Source of the DNA: Paenibacillus sp. FSL R5-0517
GTDB taxonomy: Bacteria > Bacillota > Bacilli > Paenibacillales > Paenibacillaceae
Assembly (NCBI RefSeq): GCF_037974355.1
Contig: NZ_CP150235.1
Span: 4,030,001 to 4,094,000 of the forward strand
Reading direction: 5' to 3'
DNA: 64,000 bases
Shown here: piece by piece, positions 43,651-50,911 of the stretch
Layout of the letters: each line of letters begins with the position of its first letter
How positions within the stretch are numbered: the first letter of the stretch is position 1
Made by a program: the position numbers and the translations under genes
The notes under the pieces: generated by a model
The model's database searches: none
What the model was told of the DNA's origin: nothing
What the model saw: only the letters and a program-made list of their open reading frames with translations

Positions 43651-44070
43651 ATGCAAACAACTTCTAGAAATGGTCATGGGATTATAAAGCGTAAAAATGA
43701 TCTTCCTAAAGATGCCCAGAGTTCTAATTTAACGACTATTACGGGACTACGATTATTAAAAAATTTATACTGGACTGCTGAATTCACTGAGCCAGATGGC
43801 AAAAAATATTCAGTAAAGGGAATTGAGCTTACTGTACCTTCTGAAACAAAATATATCGCCATGACTCTGGGTGGGCATGACTTTCATTTCGGTCATGATA
43901 CCTACATCGAGAGACCGTTTGGCCATATAGGGATGTACTATGGAATAAAAAATTGGGATGAAACTACCAACAAAGTAAGTATTGAGGTTTTTTCCATCCT
44001 TCGAGATAGCAACGGTGATGACCCTTGGAAAGCAAATGTGGATGTTTCACTATCTTGTTATGGTGATTAG
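43651..44070 (+). CDS. Hypothetical beta-rich protein
   Basis: A 139-aa protein without signal peptide or membrane segment. GLRLLKNLYWTAEFTEPDGK, GHDFHFGHDTYIERPFGHIG and VSIEVFSILRDSNGDDPW suggest a beta-sandwich, with a cluster of His and Asp that might bind metal. Rightward with its own terminator, after the frameshifted gene. This orientation and lack of phage similarity point to cargo. Not recognised; a secreted-type toxin or lectin is possible. Confidence 0.5.
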   Translation: MQTTSRNGHGIIKRKNDLPKDAQSSNLTTITGLRLLKNLYWTAEFTEPDGKKYSVKGIELTVPSETKYIAMTLGGHDFHFGHDTYIERPFGHIGMYYGIKNWDETTNKVSIEVFSILRDSNGDDPWKANVDVSLSCYGD

Positions 44071-44080
44071 AACAACTTGT

Positions 44081-44112
44081 GCGCCGGACCCCACTAGGTT
44101 CGGCGTCTTTTA
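44081..44112 (+). terminator. Terminator of the 43651 gene
   Basis: GCCGGACC pairs with GGTTCGGC (one mismatch) around CCACTA and is followed by TCTTTTAT. Confidence 0.7.
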
Positions 44113-44159
44113 TAATTAGTTGTACTAGATATCAGCTACCGTACTTTGATAAATAATTG

Positions 44160-44396
44160 TTACTTAAGTACATTTATTTTACAGTCTTGATCTGGTTGCC
44201 AATTTTCATGATCCCAGAACAACTTCATGTCTCCTTTGTGCGGTTCTATATGTCGACTACTGCAGTGTTCCGCTGCTGTTCCACGTTCCTGTTCCATCTG
44301 GTGGTTCACCTGAATCTTATGTACGTCACAGTATTGTTCTTTACTCAGCCGTGAGCATCCTGGCTTGCCACACGGTCTATTCGAACGCACTGGCAT
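44160..44396 (-). pseudogene. Internally deleted phage HNH endonuclease
   Basis: A 78-aa product with the zinc N-terminus of terminase-linked HNH nucleases (RPCGKPGCSRLSKEQYCDVH) joined straight to their C-terminal motif (HIEPHKGDMKLFWDHENWQP). The middle, with the catalytic DHI context and Cys pairs (LC..C), is missing and the C-terminus has lost the CxxCH end. In related phages a full-length HNH gene lies beside terS/terL. ATG 44396 has GGGAGG in front. It is a broken copy, unlikely to cut DNA. Confidence 0.65.
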
Positions 44397-44453
44397 CACA
44401 TTTCCTCCCACCGATTTTCAGTATTCAGGAATGAAAACAACTTCATTAATAAC

Positions 44454-44478
44454 AAAAAAAGTCATCCAAAGGGATGAC
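44454..44478 (-). terminator. Terminator of the membrane gene
   Basis: Minus-strand GTCATCC pairs with GGATGAC and is followed by TTTTTTT, 57 bases past the stop at 44535. Confidence 0.75.
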
Positions 44479-44534
44479 CAGAAAAAGATAAATGTAAATT
44501 TAGTTGCTAGACAATTGATCATTGCTAACAGTTT

Positions 44535-45068
44535 TTAATCACTAATTGGTTGCTCATTAATATCACTTTTATTTCCTTTAACCGTAGGAGTGAATACCTC
44601 CTTTTGGGCACTTTGTGTTTCTTTGTTTTCAGATAGAACATCCGTTAAGATTACTGTTACTATCCTTATTATTCGGTAAGTTGAGAGCAGAAAGAAGACA
44701 AGTAATGTTACAAATAAACTCAATAATATTCTAGATGTATATCCTGAACTTTCAATAAAGACATTCAAAACTAGAGAATACGTTACCAATAACAATCCAG
44801 AAATAACAGTCATATTGATGTAGGTAATAAGATCACTCTCACCATTATTCTTGTTTATTCTCTTCATAACTGATGAATTAGAGATTGAAATAAGGATTGA
44901 GATCATTGTTGCTACAAAGGCAATGATGATTGAACTTAATGTTACAGAAGAACTTAAGATCATATCAAACTTACTAATTTGATTAATTTCAAGTTTTAAA
45001 AAGAAAGAAACCGCTCCTATTATGATTGAAAAAATAAAAGGATAAGAAATCTCTAGCCATCTAGGCAA
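44535..45068 (-). CDS. Four-TM membrane protein of a two-gene island unit
   Basis: A 177-aa protein with four hydrophobic segments: YPFIFSIIIGAVSFFL, SIIIAFVATMISILISIS, VISGLLLVTYSLVLNVF and ILLSLFVTLLVFFLLS, with a charged C-terminal tail. TTG 45068 is preferred because AGGAGG precedes it; it begins 12 bases past the stop of the upstream gene, so the two are co-translated. Two-gene units of a cytosolic protein plus a four-TM protein occur among phage-defence systems such as Kiwa; the resemblance here is only in architecture. A terminator follows, so the pair is a self-contained unit. Confidence 0.6.
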   Translation of the reverse strand: MPRWLEISYPFIFSIIIGAVSFFLKLEINQISKFDMILSSSVTLSSIIIAFVATMISILISISNSSVMKRINKNNGESDLITYINMTVISGLLLVTYSLVLNVFIESSGYTSRILLSLFVTLLVFFLLSTYRIIRIVTVILTDVLSENKETQSAQKEVFTPTVKGNKSDINEQPISD

Positions 45069-45080
45069 TTTTCCCACCTC

Positions 45081-45989
45081 CTATTCATAAACACTATTAA
45101 TTTGTTCAACTCTATTGCGGTAGATACGTTGCATCTGTCCCATCACGGTTGTATGCAGAATGTTTCTTGATTCAGTGTTAATATCTGTATCAGGGAAGGA
45201 ATGATAGTCAATCAACCTATGTTGAAGTAAATCATAAGGTTCAACTGATGCATCTTGATCCGCTTTAACTTTAACTTCTGCTCGTTTAACATTCTCATCA
45301 CTCACCAAATCCATAATATCGTCGTAGATAGGTAACTTACTGTATTTTTTAGAACCTTTCTGAGCTATAGAAATCTTGAATACTACATTTACACTTTCTT
45401 CAATATTTTCAGCTCTACCTACGATACTACCCAGTGATCTTTTTGTCTGAGGTCTTGCATTTTTTATATCAGCAACTGCAATTTCAGCACTTTTTATAAG
45501 ATGGTCTTGTTTCATTAATTCCAGAGAACTTGGGTGAACAAGGGGTTTTATAAATATTGTGTACCCTTCTTCATCAACTACTCTTGTAAAATAATTGGTT
45601 ATTGCTGAAGGTGCTAGACTATTCGCATTCCTTCTGATCATTATTGCACTATTAGTTGGGTCATAAAGAGCTGACACCTCTTCTCCAAACCCTTCTGCGT
45701 TAGTCAAATCATCGAAAAAGCCGATTTCTCCATTGTCGTTTGTTTTAAGCGGGAAGTGCTCTTTCCTTATTCTGATGAAGTGCATCTCCCATTTATCATT
45801 ATTTAATTCTATGCTCTGAAGTCGAGCCACATCATTCTTGACAGCAAATACTCGATTTTGGGGCTCCATTTCTTTAAGCGTTTGTAACAAAACACTTAAA
45901 TCACATGGCCTCTCCTCTGCTCTGTTTGTTTCAGGAATGTTTCTTCTAGCATAAACTTTGAAATAATCAAATCTAACATGTTTTGGCAT
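45081..45989 (-). CDS. Cytosolic protein of a two-gene island unit
   Basis: A 302-aa soluble protein that I do not recognise. It starts with RFDYFKVYARRNIP, has a CDLSVLLQTLKEM motif, strands such as WEMHFIRIRKEHFPL, an Ala/Ile-rich core (NAEGFGEEVSALYDPTNSAI) and a basic middle (KNARPQTKRSLGSI). AGGGGGA precedes the ATG. It is the first gene of a pair with the membrane protein and may be its sensor or effector. No known catalytic motif can be seen. Confidence 0.6.
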   Translation of the reverse strand: MPKHVRFDYFKVYARRNIPETNRAEERPCDLSVLLQTLKEMEPQNRVFAVKNDVARLQSIELNNDKWEMHFIRIRKEHFPLKTNDNGEIGFFDDLTNAEGFGEEVSALYDPTNSAIMIRRNANSLAPSAITNYFTRVVDEEGYTIFIKPLVHPSSLELMKQDHLIKSAEIAVADIKNARPQTKRSLGSIVGRAENIEESVNVVFKISIAQKGSKKYSKLPIYDDIMDLVSDENVKRAEVKVKADQDASVEPYDLLQHRLIDYHSFPDTDINTESRNILHTTVMGQMQRIYRNRVEQINSVYE

Positions 45990-46440
45990 TATGTAGTCCC
46001 CCTATAAGTCTTAATAAGAGGTATTCGATAAAATCCAGGGCTTTCCTCCTAATTTAAAGAAAGGATTCTCCTAAATAATCATGCAGCGGGAGTTACTTGT
46101 ACCTCTGCTAATTGAATAATTAGAATGTTCAAGTTAGATTGATTTATTCATATCTATATCTTTGCATAACTGCACTAACATAGAAGGTTTCATCCTGTTT
46201 TCTAAAAATGAATAATTCATAAATCAAATCGGGGCATTGTTGCTCAATCTTCTCATTTGGCATCTAACCCTCTTCCTTCTTCTTGTAATCTGGCGCCTTA
46301 CACATATGAACTAGTCTAGCCCATTTTTCCACACGTAACCTCCACATTAAACAGGCTATATGTAGGATATAGGAGGCTCCTTAATAGCAATAGCGTGCCC
46401 CCTTTGGACATCCTTAAAACCTCCCTTCATATTTACAAGC
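45990..46440. other. Island spacer with remnants
   Basis: Apart from a small frame at 46144-46263, this stretch holds a piece (46420-46438) identical over 19 bases to the start region of the Cys-rich gene at 43119-43137, which suggests a decayed copy. Confidence 0.4.
46144..46263 (-). CDS. Possible 39-aa protein
   Basis: An open frame (MPNEKIEQQCPDLIYELFI then KQDETFYVSAVMQRYRYE) with GGAAGAGG before the ATG. Amino-acid composition looks coding, but nothing is known about it and it is short. Confidence 0.35.
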   Translation of the reverse strand: MPNEKIEQQCPDLIYELFIFRKQDETFYVSAVMQRYRYE

Positions 46441-46452
46441 GCTTGGGAAAAC

Positions 46453-46477
46453 GAAAAAGCACTCAAAAATGAGCGCT
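46453..46477 (-). terminator. Leftward terminator, possible end of antisense RNA
   Basis: Minus-strand AGCGCTCATTTTTGAGTGCT hairpin before TTTTCG. It has the same GAAAAAGC flank as the island cassette terminators. No leftward gene ends here, so it may terminate an RNA antisense to the toxin peptide gene. Confidence 0.55.
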
Positions 46478-46522
46478 ATTGTTTGTCGATATTATTCTGT
46501 TGTACACACTCACATTAACTGA

Positions 46523-46531
46523 TGATATAAT
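46523..46531 (+). promoter_or_regulatory. Extended -10 promoter for the toxin peptide
   Basis: TGATATAAT is a consensus extended -10 element, with a weak TTGTAC 20 bases upstream. Transcription would start about 40 bases before ATG 46581. Confidence 0.55.
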
Positions 46532-46580
46532 AAGCGTGTGTCGAAAGCATGTGGTCGTTGCAACCAGAAAGAGGCTGCAC

Positions 46581-46655
46581 ATGACGATGTACGAGATCAT
46601 AAGTTTGGCACTAATGACCTTAGCAATCATCATACCTATGATGAAGAAGCAGTAA
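46581..46655 (+). CDS. Holin-like type I toxin peptide
   Basis: A 24-aa peptide: MTMYEIISLALMTLAIIIP plus a short Lys/Met tail. The MTxYE start followed by one hydrophobic helix is the pattern of TxpA/BsrG-related 'putative holin-like toxins' of Bacillus and Paenibacillus, which damage the membrane when not silenced by antisense RNA. AGAGG precedes the ATG. A rightward terminator lies at 46856-46890 and a leftward one at 46453-46477, so sense and antisense transcripts would overlap across the peptide gene. The pattern is clear; toxicity is inferred. Confidence 0.6.
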   Translation: MTMYEIISLALMTLAIIIPMMKKQ

Positions 46656-46855
46656 TAGTAGTATAGGGTGCATTGCTCATACCCACATGGATTCTGAACG
46701 CTAATCAAAGGGTTTCTTTATGCTCTACTCTTACTTTTAACCATCTCTGGTAAGAGTATTGATGCTAGTACATTGGTTGATGGCACAACGTATCACAATA
46801 AAGATTATACCTGACATCAAGCCGAAAGAATTACATAATATGAGCAAAAAGAAAA

Positions 46856-46890
46856 AAGACTAGGAGCGGCTACTCCTGGTCTTTTCCTTT
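46856..46890 (+). terminator. Terminator of the toxin transcript
   Basis: AAGACTAGGAG pairs with CTCCTGGTCTT (one G-T pair) around CGGCTA, followed by TTCCTTTTT. Confidence 0.75.
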
Positions 46891-47190
46891 TTCCGGGGTA
46901 ACTGATTCTGACTTGCTCATTACCTTTTTTGTCTCTCTTGGAGTACAACAAAGTCGTCATTGATCTATTTCCGTTACTTGTCATTGCTCGACTTTGTATA
47001 TTGGCACACTAACAATTTTTTAAATTGCTCTCATGACAATATCTTCATAACCTACCTACATTCGTTACCCCGTTTGACTAAAGAACCATCTCTTGGCTTG
47101 AGGCTAACTACTGACGTTGAGATCATATTGGCAATTTGATTTTACCAAAGTTCAGAGCACTTTGCCATACTTATCGGCGTAACCTGATTG

Positions 47191-47219
47191 TTGATCATAA
47201 TAGTATCACTATTTATATC
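47191..47219 (+). promoter_or_regulatory. Promoter for a structured RNA
   Basis: TTGATC, 17 bases, TATATC fits a sigma-A promoter. The predicted start near 47225 coincides with the first stem of the RNA element that follows. Confidence 0.5.
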
Positions 47220-47221
47220 CC

Positions 47222-47380
47222 GCCCGGTTGGAGCGGCTGCGGGGAATCTAACCCCATCCCCACACTGCACCCTTGACGATCCACGTCTAAGGAAACGCCT
47301 TCCCACAGCGCAGCCGAGTATGCTGCGATAACGGGCAGGCACACCGGAGAGGGGTTATCCTCTCTATGTGCCTAGTTTAT
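47222..47380 (+). ncRNA. Candidate structured small RNA
   Basis: A GC-rich block inside an AT-rich spacer with nested pairing: GCCCG (47222-47226) with CGGGC (47332-47336), CGGCTGCG (47234-47241) with CGCAGCCG (47309-47316), inner hairpins GGGG-7-CCCC (47241-47255) and AAGG-5-CCTT (47289-47301). A 3' hairpin GGCACA/TGTGCC enclosing GAGAGG/CCTCTC (47338-47372) could end it, although the following TAGTTTATT is a poor U tract. No long reading frame on this strand. It does not match an RNA family I know. Confidence 0.45.
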
Positions 47381-47430
47381 TGCTATTTCGCCGTAATCGA
47401 TCGGCAACATATAGTGAAGTTACCTTCAGT

Positions 47431-48885
47431 TTATCTTTTTATTGACACACTACTTATTGACGGAAGCATTATAGACTGTGGTGTTCCCATCAAATATTCA
47501 CCGAAGGTGAGAACATATGCGTCAGCTCTGTCCGGTGATTTTAATCCTCGTTTCTTCATGTCCTTCTTACTTTCAAGTAGTATCTTACCCTTGCTCGTCA
47601 TTAACCATTTTCTTGCAGTCAATTGGGAAGTAAGTACATCATCATGAGGAAGTTGTAGGACTGCCTGCTCATTGTTAATATAATTGCTCATGTTTTGTTC
47701 CAGTTGCCCCTTTATATAAGCCCACATTTCAGCACCGAGGTTTCCATAATGTTCATCCAAAGATGATGATCCGTTGTTAATTGGAATGACTTCATACGGA
47801 AGCCCTTCTTCTGCTATAACCTCATTCAAACGATCCGTGACACCACCACCTACACCGGTATCATCGATTCTGATTCTCGTATGAACAACTTCCGGGTACA
47901 GTGGTAACAATTCTCTTACCAAGCTCAGCACCCAGCCAGCAGTAACCATTGTATCTTTCTTGAAATGATGATGTTGCCCAACTGTTACCGGCCCTATCCC
48001 TGCGTAAATGGACGTCTCATCGTCACCAAAACGGGCAACGTCACAGCCGATGGTCAAGGTATCACCGATAGGTGCTAGGATCACATCTTTGGCAGCAAAC
48101 TCAGCCACTTCCAAAGCAATGAAGGTTTCAGACTCGCCTCGCGGGAACTCACCTTCCACCCTAACTCGCCAAACGTCCGAACCTTTTCCATACTTTCGCT
48201 CAAGCATCGCAATATTCTCTTTACTTGTACGAGGACTGTTCAAACAGGATACTTTGTGTGTATTGTAATCTGCCCGGTCCCTGTTGTGAGAGTCATAAAA
48301 GACCCCGCTGGTACGAGTCGGGTTTCCACACATAAGCAACTTATTGAATTCGCCTGAAAGTGTACCCAAGATCGCTTCCATGATCCTATCCTCAACCCCA
48401 GAAGCTTCGTCCACTATAAAAAGCATGTAGTCTTCATGAAAACCCTGCATATTCTCGGGTTTGGTGGCTGTCCGGGCTGTAGCAAACCAGCGTTCCTCGT
48501 AATTTCGCATATAAATCTTCGTTTTAGTCCATTTGAGAATACGTTTGAGTAAGGGACTTTTCTCTTGCCACTTGCTAATCTCTGCCCATAAGACATCATG
48601 CAGCTGCTGACGTGTCGGTGCTGTACAGATAACCTTCGGAAACGGGAAACACGATAGGAACCATAGTGCCACCGCAGCCTCAAGACCGGTCTTCCCAACA
48701 CCTTGCCCGGATCGTACAGACACTCGTGGGTTCCCAGCTATGTCCATCAATACTTCCGCTTGCCATTCGTCAGGCGTGAATTTCAGCAACTCTACGCAAA
48801 AAAGAACCGGATTTTTCCGGTACTCAGGAATACGTTTTTTGAATGCAGCAAAGCGGCGTTTCGTTTGTGGAGATTCTTTACTCAC
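47431..48885 (-). CDS. terL: Terminase large subunit
   Basis: A 484-aa terminase. The ATPase part has Walker A SVRSGQGVGKT (near residue 60), APTRQQL, and Walker B MLFIVDEA (near 160); the nuclease part has GCDVARFGDDETS (first Asp), IRIDDTGVGGG and SPDRADAYVL (last Asp). It packages DNA and cuts the concatemer. GTG start with GGAG in front; it overlaps terS by 8 bases. Strong. Confidence 0.93.
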   Translation of the reverse strand: MSKESPQTKRRFAAFKKRIPEYRKNPVLFCVELLKFTPDEWQAEVLMDIAGNPRVSVRSGQGVGKTGLEAAVALWFLSCFPFPKVICTAPTRQQLHDVLWAEISKWQEKSPLLKRILKWTKTKIYMRNYEERWFATARTATKPENMQGFHEDYMLFIVDEASGVEDRIMEAILGTLSGEFNKLLMCGNPTRTSGVFYDSHNRDRADYNTHKVSCLNSPRTSKENIAMLERKYGKGSDVWRVRVEGEFPRGESETFIALEVAEFAAKDVILAPIGDTLTIGCDVARFGDDETSIYAGIGPVTVGQHHHFKKDTMVTAGWVLSLVRELLPLYPEVVHTRIRIDDTGVGGGVTDRLNEVIAEEGLPYEVIPINNGSSSLDEHYGNLGAEMWAYIKGQLEQNMSNYINNEQAVLQLPHDDVLTSQLTARKWLMTSKGKILLESKKDMKKRGLKSPDRADAYVLTFGEYLMGTPQSIMLPSISSVSIKR

Positions 48886-49606
48886 CTGACTCCACCGCCT
48901 TTACCCAATCTTCAATCAGATCCTCCTCTGTATCTCCATCACCATTCTTCAGTTTCTCAATCTCAAGGCGGGTTTTATCAACTTTTGCCTGCATCTGATC
49001 CAGTTTCAATCGGCGCTCATCTTCCTGCGGCGCGATATCAAGGAATTGTTTGATAGCTCCCCTGATCTCACGCATGACCGTAGCCTCTGCCTTGATAAAA
49101 CTAGCATATTTATCCCAAGCGAATTGGATTTCCCATTCGTATTCATCTCCATACTCACCTGGTTTCTCCCTTTTCAACTCTTTGGTCATATCCTCTTTGT
49201 CTTTGATGAAGAAGATACGTTGCGCCCAAATGATTTTACGGAATCCCTGGGTGATGTTATGCCAGATCATGTCTATAGGTTCCATTTGCTGAACGATGTC
49301 TATGAGTTCTAGATACTCAGGATCTTGCGGCTCGAACTTACGGAACAATCCATGTGTTACAGCTTTCTGATTGCCCAGCGGCCCCCCTTTTCCACCTCGA
49401 TTACCTTTAGCGTTCTGATTGCCACGAGGAGCACCAGGTTTAGCGTTCGCAATCTTCCCTTCCCATTGATCAAGTGACTTCCACTTCCGGACTGACTCAG
49501 GTGTGATGCCCAACTTTTCCGCAATCTCTTTCGGCTTCATCACAGCGCCACTATCTTTCCAAATTTTGAACGCCTTCTTACGATTCGGATTCTGCTTCCT
49601 GCTCAC
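48878..49606 (-). CDS. terS: Terminase small subunit
   Basis: A 242-aa protein with an HTH (MKPKEIAEKLGITPESVRKW) at residues 22-41, the GAPRGNQNAKGNRGG linker typical of Firmicutes small terminases, and a helical oligomerisation core. It recognises the packaging site and feeds the large subunit. GTG start. Confidence 0.88.
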   Translation of the reverse strand: MSRKQNPNRKKAFKIWKDSGAVMKPKEIAEKLGITPESVRKWKSLDQWEGKIANAKPGAPRGNQNAKGNRGGKGGPLGNQKAVTHGLFRKFEPQDPEYLELIDIVQQMEPIDMIWHNITQGFRKIIWAQRIFFIKDKEDMTKELKREKPGEYGDEYEWEIQFAWDKYASFIKAEATVMREIRGAIKQFLDIAPQEDERRLKLDQMQAKVDKTRLEIEKLKNGDGDTEEDLIEDWVKAVESGE

Positions 49607-49654
49607 AAAATTATCACCACTTTCATGTAATTGAGTTGGAATTCCTATTTAAGG

Positions 49655-49789
49655 TCAGTAATAGTCAAACGTTACGAATCGAAATAAGCCTCCGTCTGAA
49701 TCGCAGGCTGTTGTTCTGTACTCATATTCACTAAATAATGTAAGTTGACTGAAACATAAAGGTAATTCTGTTGCACTCATTTCAGGCAT
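49655..49789 (-). CDS. Possible small phage protein, start unclear
   Basis: The open frame continues upstream to about 49857 (SATQYGLYCTHLSIRKTLDE) but has no start codon near the GAGGTG ribosome site; the in-frame ATG codons at 49789 and 49780 lack ribosome sites. The ending (ACDSDGGLFRFVTFDYY) looks coding. A GTG in another frame at the right spacing gives only 17 codons. It may be a gene whose start is broken. The short direct repeat AGTGCAACA occurs at both candidate starts. Confidence 0.35.
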   Translation of the reverse strand: MPEMSATELPLCFSQLTLFSEYEYRTTACDSDGGLFRFVTFDYY

Positions 49790-49868
49790 GAAAAAACATG
49801 TTTCTTCATCTAATGTCTTCCTAATTGATAAATGAGTGCAATATAAACCGTATTGTGTTGCACTAAAT

Positions 49869-50429
49869 TCACCTCAAATTCAATATTGCCTTGTCCATCA
49901 TGTCCTGAGTCAGCCCGATATAGTCCAAAGTCTCCCTTGGATCGCTGTGTCCAAACATATCCATTAGTAACGCTAGGTTCTCAGGATTGTCCATGTAGAG
50001 CCTATATGCCCATGTCTTCCGCAATGAATGGACCCCGATATCCTTTAACCTGAATTCCTGAGCTGCTTCGTGTAGAAAACGATAGGCTGTTGTCCGATCG
50101 ATCGGTTTATTTCGCATACGGCTGATCGTTTTAATCTGACGACTAGCAAACAGATAATCAGTTGGTCGCATGTCAGCAGTGAATTCGTCCAGATCCTCTC
50201 TTATACTCGGATGGATAATAAAAGTCTTCGCATGCTTATTTTTTTGCTCAACCATACTGATATGAGTCCCTTTAGTTTGCCACGCCTTGAGTTCGAGCAA
50301 GTCAGATACTCGAAGTCCGCTGTATATGCCCATACAAAAAAATAAGTAATTCCGCATGCTTCGTATATAGAAGTATTCCTTCATTCCATCTATAACCCGT
50401 TCATCACGGATCGGCTGTACCTTTCTCAT
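49869..50429 (-). CDS. Small tyrosine recombinase beside terminase
   Basis: A 186-aa catalytic-domain-only tyrosine recombinase: SGLRVSDLLEL (first Arg), HSLRKTWAYRL (His-x-x-Arg), FGHSDPRETLDYIGL (His and the Tyr nucleophile). The N-terminal core-binding domain is missing. Such short recombinases recur upstream of terS in Firmicutes prophages and are not the lysogeny integrase. It overlaps the Cys-rich gene upstream by ATGA. Function in this place is unknown. Confidence 0.8.
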   Translation of the reverse strand: MRKVQPIRDERVIDGMKEYFYIRSMRNYLFFCMGIYSGLRVSDLLELKAWQTKGTHISMVEQKNKHAKTFIIHPSIREDLDEFTADMRPTDYLFASRQIKTISRMRNKPIDRTTAYRFLHEAAQEFRLKDIGVHSLRKTWAYRLYMDNPENLALLMDMFGHSDPRETLDYIGLTQDMMDKAILNLR

Positions 50430-50596
50430 TTAGTCACCTTCTCTTGACAATGATTCGACTTCCAACAGCGCGGCACAATACACATCTGAACAACCCCTGT
50501 CCAGGTTCCCAAACAACAGCCCCGACATTTCTCTGGTTGCTTGTCCGAAACCCTCAGGATAGCCGGTTCATTTCTGCTGTAAAAATGACCATCCAT
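50426..50596 (-). CDS. Small Cys-rich protein
   Basis: A 56-aa protein with KCRGCCLGTWTGVVQMC and a later PRCWK and HC, a probable zinc knuckle. ATG 50596 has GGAGGGAAGAG in front. It is the first gene of the terminase transcript. A relative of the same length is at 42959-43129. Confidence 0.65.
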   Translation of the reverse strand: MDGHFYSRNEPAILRVSDKQPEKCRGCCLGTWTGVVQMCIVPRCWKSNHCQEKVTK

Positions 50597-50616
50597 ACTC
50601 TTCCCTCCAATACAAA

Positions 50617-50640
50617 AAGGCCGCTCAAAAGAGCGACCTT
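50617..50640 (-). terminator. Leader terminator of the late operon
   Basis: Minus-strand AAGGTCGCTC pairs with GAGCGGCCTT (one mismatch) and is followed by TTTTTG. It stands just before the first gene of the terminase operon and just after a TATAAT (minus strand, 50653-50658). Confidence 0.6.
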
Positions 50641-50652
50641 CTTATTTACGTT

Positions 50653-50658
50653 ATTATA
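50653..50658 (-). promoter_or_regulatory. -10 element of a possible late promoter
   Basis: TATAAT on the minus strand without a -35 at 17 bases. A transcript begun here would meet the hairpin at 50617-50640 at once, so control by an activator or by antitermination is possible. Confidence 0.35.
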
Positions 50659-50911
50659 TGGATTTAAGATAACATGTTTTTAATTCAGGATTACTTCGTT
50701 TTTCTGGACAAGGATAATTTAAGGAATAGTTTAATAACCACAAGATGCTAGTCTCCCATTCTATTAACCACCATCCATCCCTCTATTCAAGCGTGCATTA
50801 AATCCTGGTTCAAATGTCATGTCTCAGCCCTCAGAAATATTACTATTGTCCTAAAATAAGTAATACGATAGAATTACAATTGGTAGATATTGAATTAGGA
50901 GAGAGAAAATA

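Noticed and set aside
47142..47342. Open frame of 66 codons over the GC-rich spacer
   Set aside because: Arg/Gly-rich composition, no ribosome site, and the DNA is explained better by paired RNA segments.
49869..50429. Lysogeny integrase
   Set aside because: It lacks the N-terminal domains and is in the late operon; the integrase is expected beyond the CI-like gene outside the window.
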